Of a DNA stretch of 64,000 bases, positions 62,307 to 64,000 are shown in pieces. A model generated the notes under the pieces. The model saw only the letters and a program-made list of their open reading frames with translations. It was not told the origin of the DNA and did no database searches. Numbering within the stretch: position 1 is the first letter of the stretch; each line of letters opens with the position of its first letter. This stretch comes from a virus. The stretch is taken from IMG/VR virus record IMGVR_UViG_3300032053_000034, positions 1-64,000 of that record. One strand, written 5' to 3'. A program made the translations under genes and the position numbers.

Positions 62307-63130
62307 TATAAATCAAATTCACTTAGTGGTACAAATCCCTCCCCTATACCAGTAACAACTTCTTTCCCTTGTTTATTAAGAGGTAAAGACGGATTAATAG
62401 TTCTTAATACTCCTCTGGAATGAGATCCATAATTAACAAGTATTCCATTAATAAATCTTTGCTTAATCTCTTCAATAATATTTTTTGGTATAGTATCAAT
62501 TCTATGCCCATCTCTTTCCAGGCAAAATGTAGATTTCTGTCTGTATAACTGATCAATATTGTCTTTTGCTATTATTGGAATGTTTTGGTTTTCTGCAATA
62601 CTCCAGTAATATGAAAATTCACGTTGTGAAGGCTTAGTAATCCTAGTATAACTTGTCTTAGCCACATATACAATTCCTTCATTTGTGAAACTGCCAGTAG
62701 TAAGCATTTGATATATTATCCTTTTTGCTTCTGAAGCTCTTACAAACATATCAATATATGGATCACCACCTCTTGAAAAACATGTATATACATTTGCTCC
62801 AATAAAAGTAATTCCATATTGACTTAACCTTCCTGACATAGAATCTTCTCTTGAAGATTTCGCGTTTATCATTGCAAAAGGGATACTAGTCCCGGTGACC
62901 CTCATCCTTCCAATATTAGTAGTTTCAAGATCACTAATAAACATGTCTATATCACTTTCTGTTAAATTAATAAGGAGTTCTTCACTAGAATTAACCTCTT
63001 TTACAAACATGGCAATCATGTATAAATCTATAGCCGTAAGCCATACTTTCTTATAATCAACATGCTTTGATTCATCAGGGTTAAAAACAATATTTTCACT
63101 ACCCTTTAATATGTCTTGGAGGCTATACAT
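62306..63130 (-). CDS. Unknown partner of the ThiF-like protein
   Basis: A 274-residue protein overlapping the ThiF-like gene by 8 nt and the RusA-like gene by TAATG. It begins with a helical stretch (WLTAIDLYMIAMFVKEVNSS), then shows strands with glycines (FIGANVYTCFSRGGDPYIDM), a conserved-looking YVAKTSYTRITKP segment and basic helices (NIIEEIKQRFINGILVNYG). In PRTRC-type loci the ThiF gene neighbours E2-like proteins, but no E2 active-site pattern is visible here. Function not recognised; close coupling suggests it works with the ThiF-like protein. Confidence 0.6.
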   Translation of the reverse strand: MYSLQDILKGSENIVFNPDESKHVDYKKVWLTAIDLYMIAMFVKEVNSSEELLINLTESDIDMFISDLETTNIGRMRVTGTSIPFAMINAKSSREDSMSGRLSQYGITFIGANVYTCFSRGGDPYIDMFVRASEAKRIIYQMLTTGSFTNEGIVYVAKTSYTRITKPSQREFSYYWSIAENQNIPIIAKDNIDQLYRQKSTFCLERDGHRIDTIPKNIIEEIKQRFINGILVNYGSHSRGVLRTINPSLPLNKQGKEVVTGIGEGFVPLSEFDL

Positions 63131-63833
63131 AAGTTTTGGCTATGTCTAATTGTTGCAAATTAACATAACAATGAAATGGTACATCTAAGATAGTCATGCC
63201 ATTAATCTTGTTGGAGATTAAATTGTTAATTGCTGCCATTCCAAGACTAGTAATCAATGTTGCATTGTGAGTGGTTGCCTTGGCATTACATGGTAATTCC
63301 TCAGCATCATCATCAGAAAACAATGATTTAGCATACTCATTTGCTTGAGCACCATTAGTAATAAGAAAGAATTCAGAATGTTGAGGCGAACTTCTAAAGT
63401 CAATAAAGAACCTATGCTTAGGAGTTGTTCCAGCAGCTTTATGTTCCATTTGCTTTTTAACCCAAAGCTCATAATACATCTTTCTGTACTTCATGCTATC
63501 TACTGCAGAAACAAAGCAATCACCAATATCTGCTGTAGTTGTTGGTACAAAATACCCAGCATGAGCTTGAGTTGAAACATCACTACCAGAGAATAGTTTA
63601 ATATTGCTTGCTAGTGCAGTTGCTTTGTTTGCTGATAAATTATGTACACCACAGAACTGAGCTGATATATTTTGGACCGAGTATAGGTCATTGTCCCATA
63701 ACTCAAGCAGGTGTCCAATCCTGCTTAAATATAGGGACATCCATGATCCTATCATACCACATCCAATTACTTGTATTTTGAGTTTACTTACGGACCACTC
63801 AAAAGCACTAAACCTTTTGTTTGCAGTACTCAT
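63123..63833 (-). CDS. ThiF/E1-like adenylyltransferase-fold protein (PRTRC ThiF-like)
   Basis: A 236-residue Rossmann-fold protein. GCGMIGS (residues 24-30) is the nucleotide-binding loop; LWDNDLYSVQNISAQF carries D47, D49 and N55 at the positions of the E1 D-x-D-x6-N motif; K70 and D112 (SAVDSMKYR) occupy the expected lysine and magnesium-site places. The arginine of the usual N-L-x-R-Q is alanine (A58). No CxxC zinc pairs or clear catalytic cysteine. The end (CYVNLQQLDI) recalls PRTRC-system ThiF proteins. It may activate or bind a carboxyl end or nucleotide; substrate unknown. Confidence 0.65.
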   Translation of the reverse strand: MSTANKRFSAFEWSVSKLKIQVIGCGMIGSWMSLYLSRIGHLLELWDNDLYSVQNISAQFCGVHNLSANKATALASNIKLFSGSDVSTQAHAGYFVPTTTADIGDCFVSAVDSMKYRKMYYELWVKKQMEHKAAGTTPKHRFFIDFRSSPQHSEFFLITNGAQANEYAKSLFSDDDAEELPCNAKATTHNATLITSLGMAAINNLISNKINGMTILDVPFHCYVNLQQLDIAKTYV

Positions 63834-63838
63834 GATTT

Positions 63839-64000
63839 TTAATGTTTACGTCTATTTTCTCTTCTTTTTTCTCTGGATTCAGTCCACATTTTTACAGCAC
63901 TATTACTACTGATTTTCTCATCTTTCTCATCAAAGATGTCATCAACTGGAGTGCCATTTTGAGTTGTTTCCACAACACCAAAATCCTCGTCAAACTTTTC
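63839..64000 (-). CDS. C-terminal fragment of an upstream gene
   Basis: The last 53 codons of a gene entering from the right edge, ending in TAA at 63841-63839, five bases before the ThiF-like start. The visible part is acidic (DDIFDEKDEKISSNS) then strongly basic at the end (TESREKRRENRRKH), probably a disordered tail. What the gene encodes cannot be seen from this window. Confidence 0.6.
   Translation of the reverse strand, partial: EKFDEDFGVVETTQNGTPVDDIFDEKDEKISSNSAVKMWTESREKRRENRRKH

Noticed and set aside
62306-63130. E2-like conjugating enzyme paired with the ThiF-like protein
   Set aside because: No E2-type active-site cysteine context was visible, so it is left as unknown although the neighbourhood would fit.
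1-64000. tRNA genes or CRISPR arrays
   Set aside because: No cloverleaf with a TTCGA-type arm was seen in the few non-coding gaps, and there are no regularly spaced repeats.

Overview
The window is a contiguous piece of an AT-rich tailed bacteriophage genome. It is a crAss-like phage (order Crassvirales, podovirus-type virion) of a Bacteroidetes host. The diagnostic features are a large terminase, portal, acidic scaffold-like protein and crAss-type major capsid protein in that order, a long muzzle/stabilisation protein, and then two giant proteins. The first giant (4241 aa) carries the DFDID metal-binding motif of the single-chain crAss virion RNA polymerase. A Bacteroidetes-type promoter (TTTG, then TATATTTG) and the near absence of Shine-Dalgarno sequences fit the host. 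The standard stop codons, including TAG, all work as stops.

Layout. (1) 1-4402, minus strand: a packed operon-like run of small accessory genes, several with signal peptides or single membrane segments. Several are shorter than 60 codons and chained by TAATG or 1-4 nt junctions; two are tandem paralogues. (2) 4403-4842: a 440-bp divergent non-coding region with runs of G and inverted repeats, next to a RepL-like winged-helix gene. It is a candidate origin and regulatory region. (3) 4843-8885, plus strand: RepL-like protein, DUF5856-like helical bundle, PD-(D/E)XK nuclease, unknowns, a candidate small terminase and a zinc-binding peptide. (4) 8882-32277: packaging, capsid, connector and tail genes, the muzzle protein and two internal virion proteins. 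(5) 32301-49906: two giant virion proteins, each with a zincin-type HExxH site; the first also holds the RNA polymerase core. (6) 49912-55709: tail fibre or receptor-binding locus with a beta-helical protein, followed by a family 25 glycosyltransferase. A bidirectional terminator closes the plus-strand transcript.

(7) 55750-64000, minus strand, read from right to left: a ThiF/E1-like protein and an unknown partner, RusA-like resolvase, Gp157-like protein, MazG-like pyrophosphohydrolase, flavin-dependent thymidylate synthase (ThyX), DUF3310 protein and small unknowns. A lysis cassette follows: GH19 endolysin, two small holin-like membrane proteins and a lipoprotein with a C-terminal membrane helix that looks like a unimolecular spanin.

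How it works together (inference from family knowledge): the virion ejects the giant proteins with the DNA, and the packaged RNA polymerase transcribes early genes. The nucleotide and recombination enzymes support replication, the structural operon is then expressed with attenuating terminators behind the capsid genes, and the lysis cassette opens the Gram-negative envelope.
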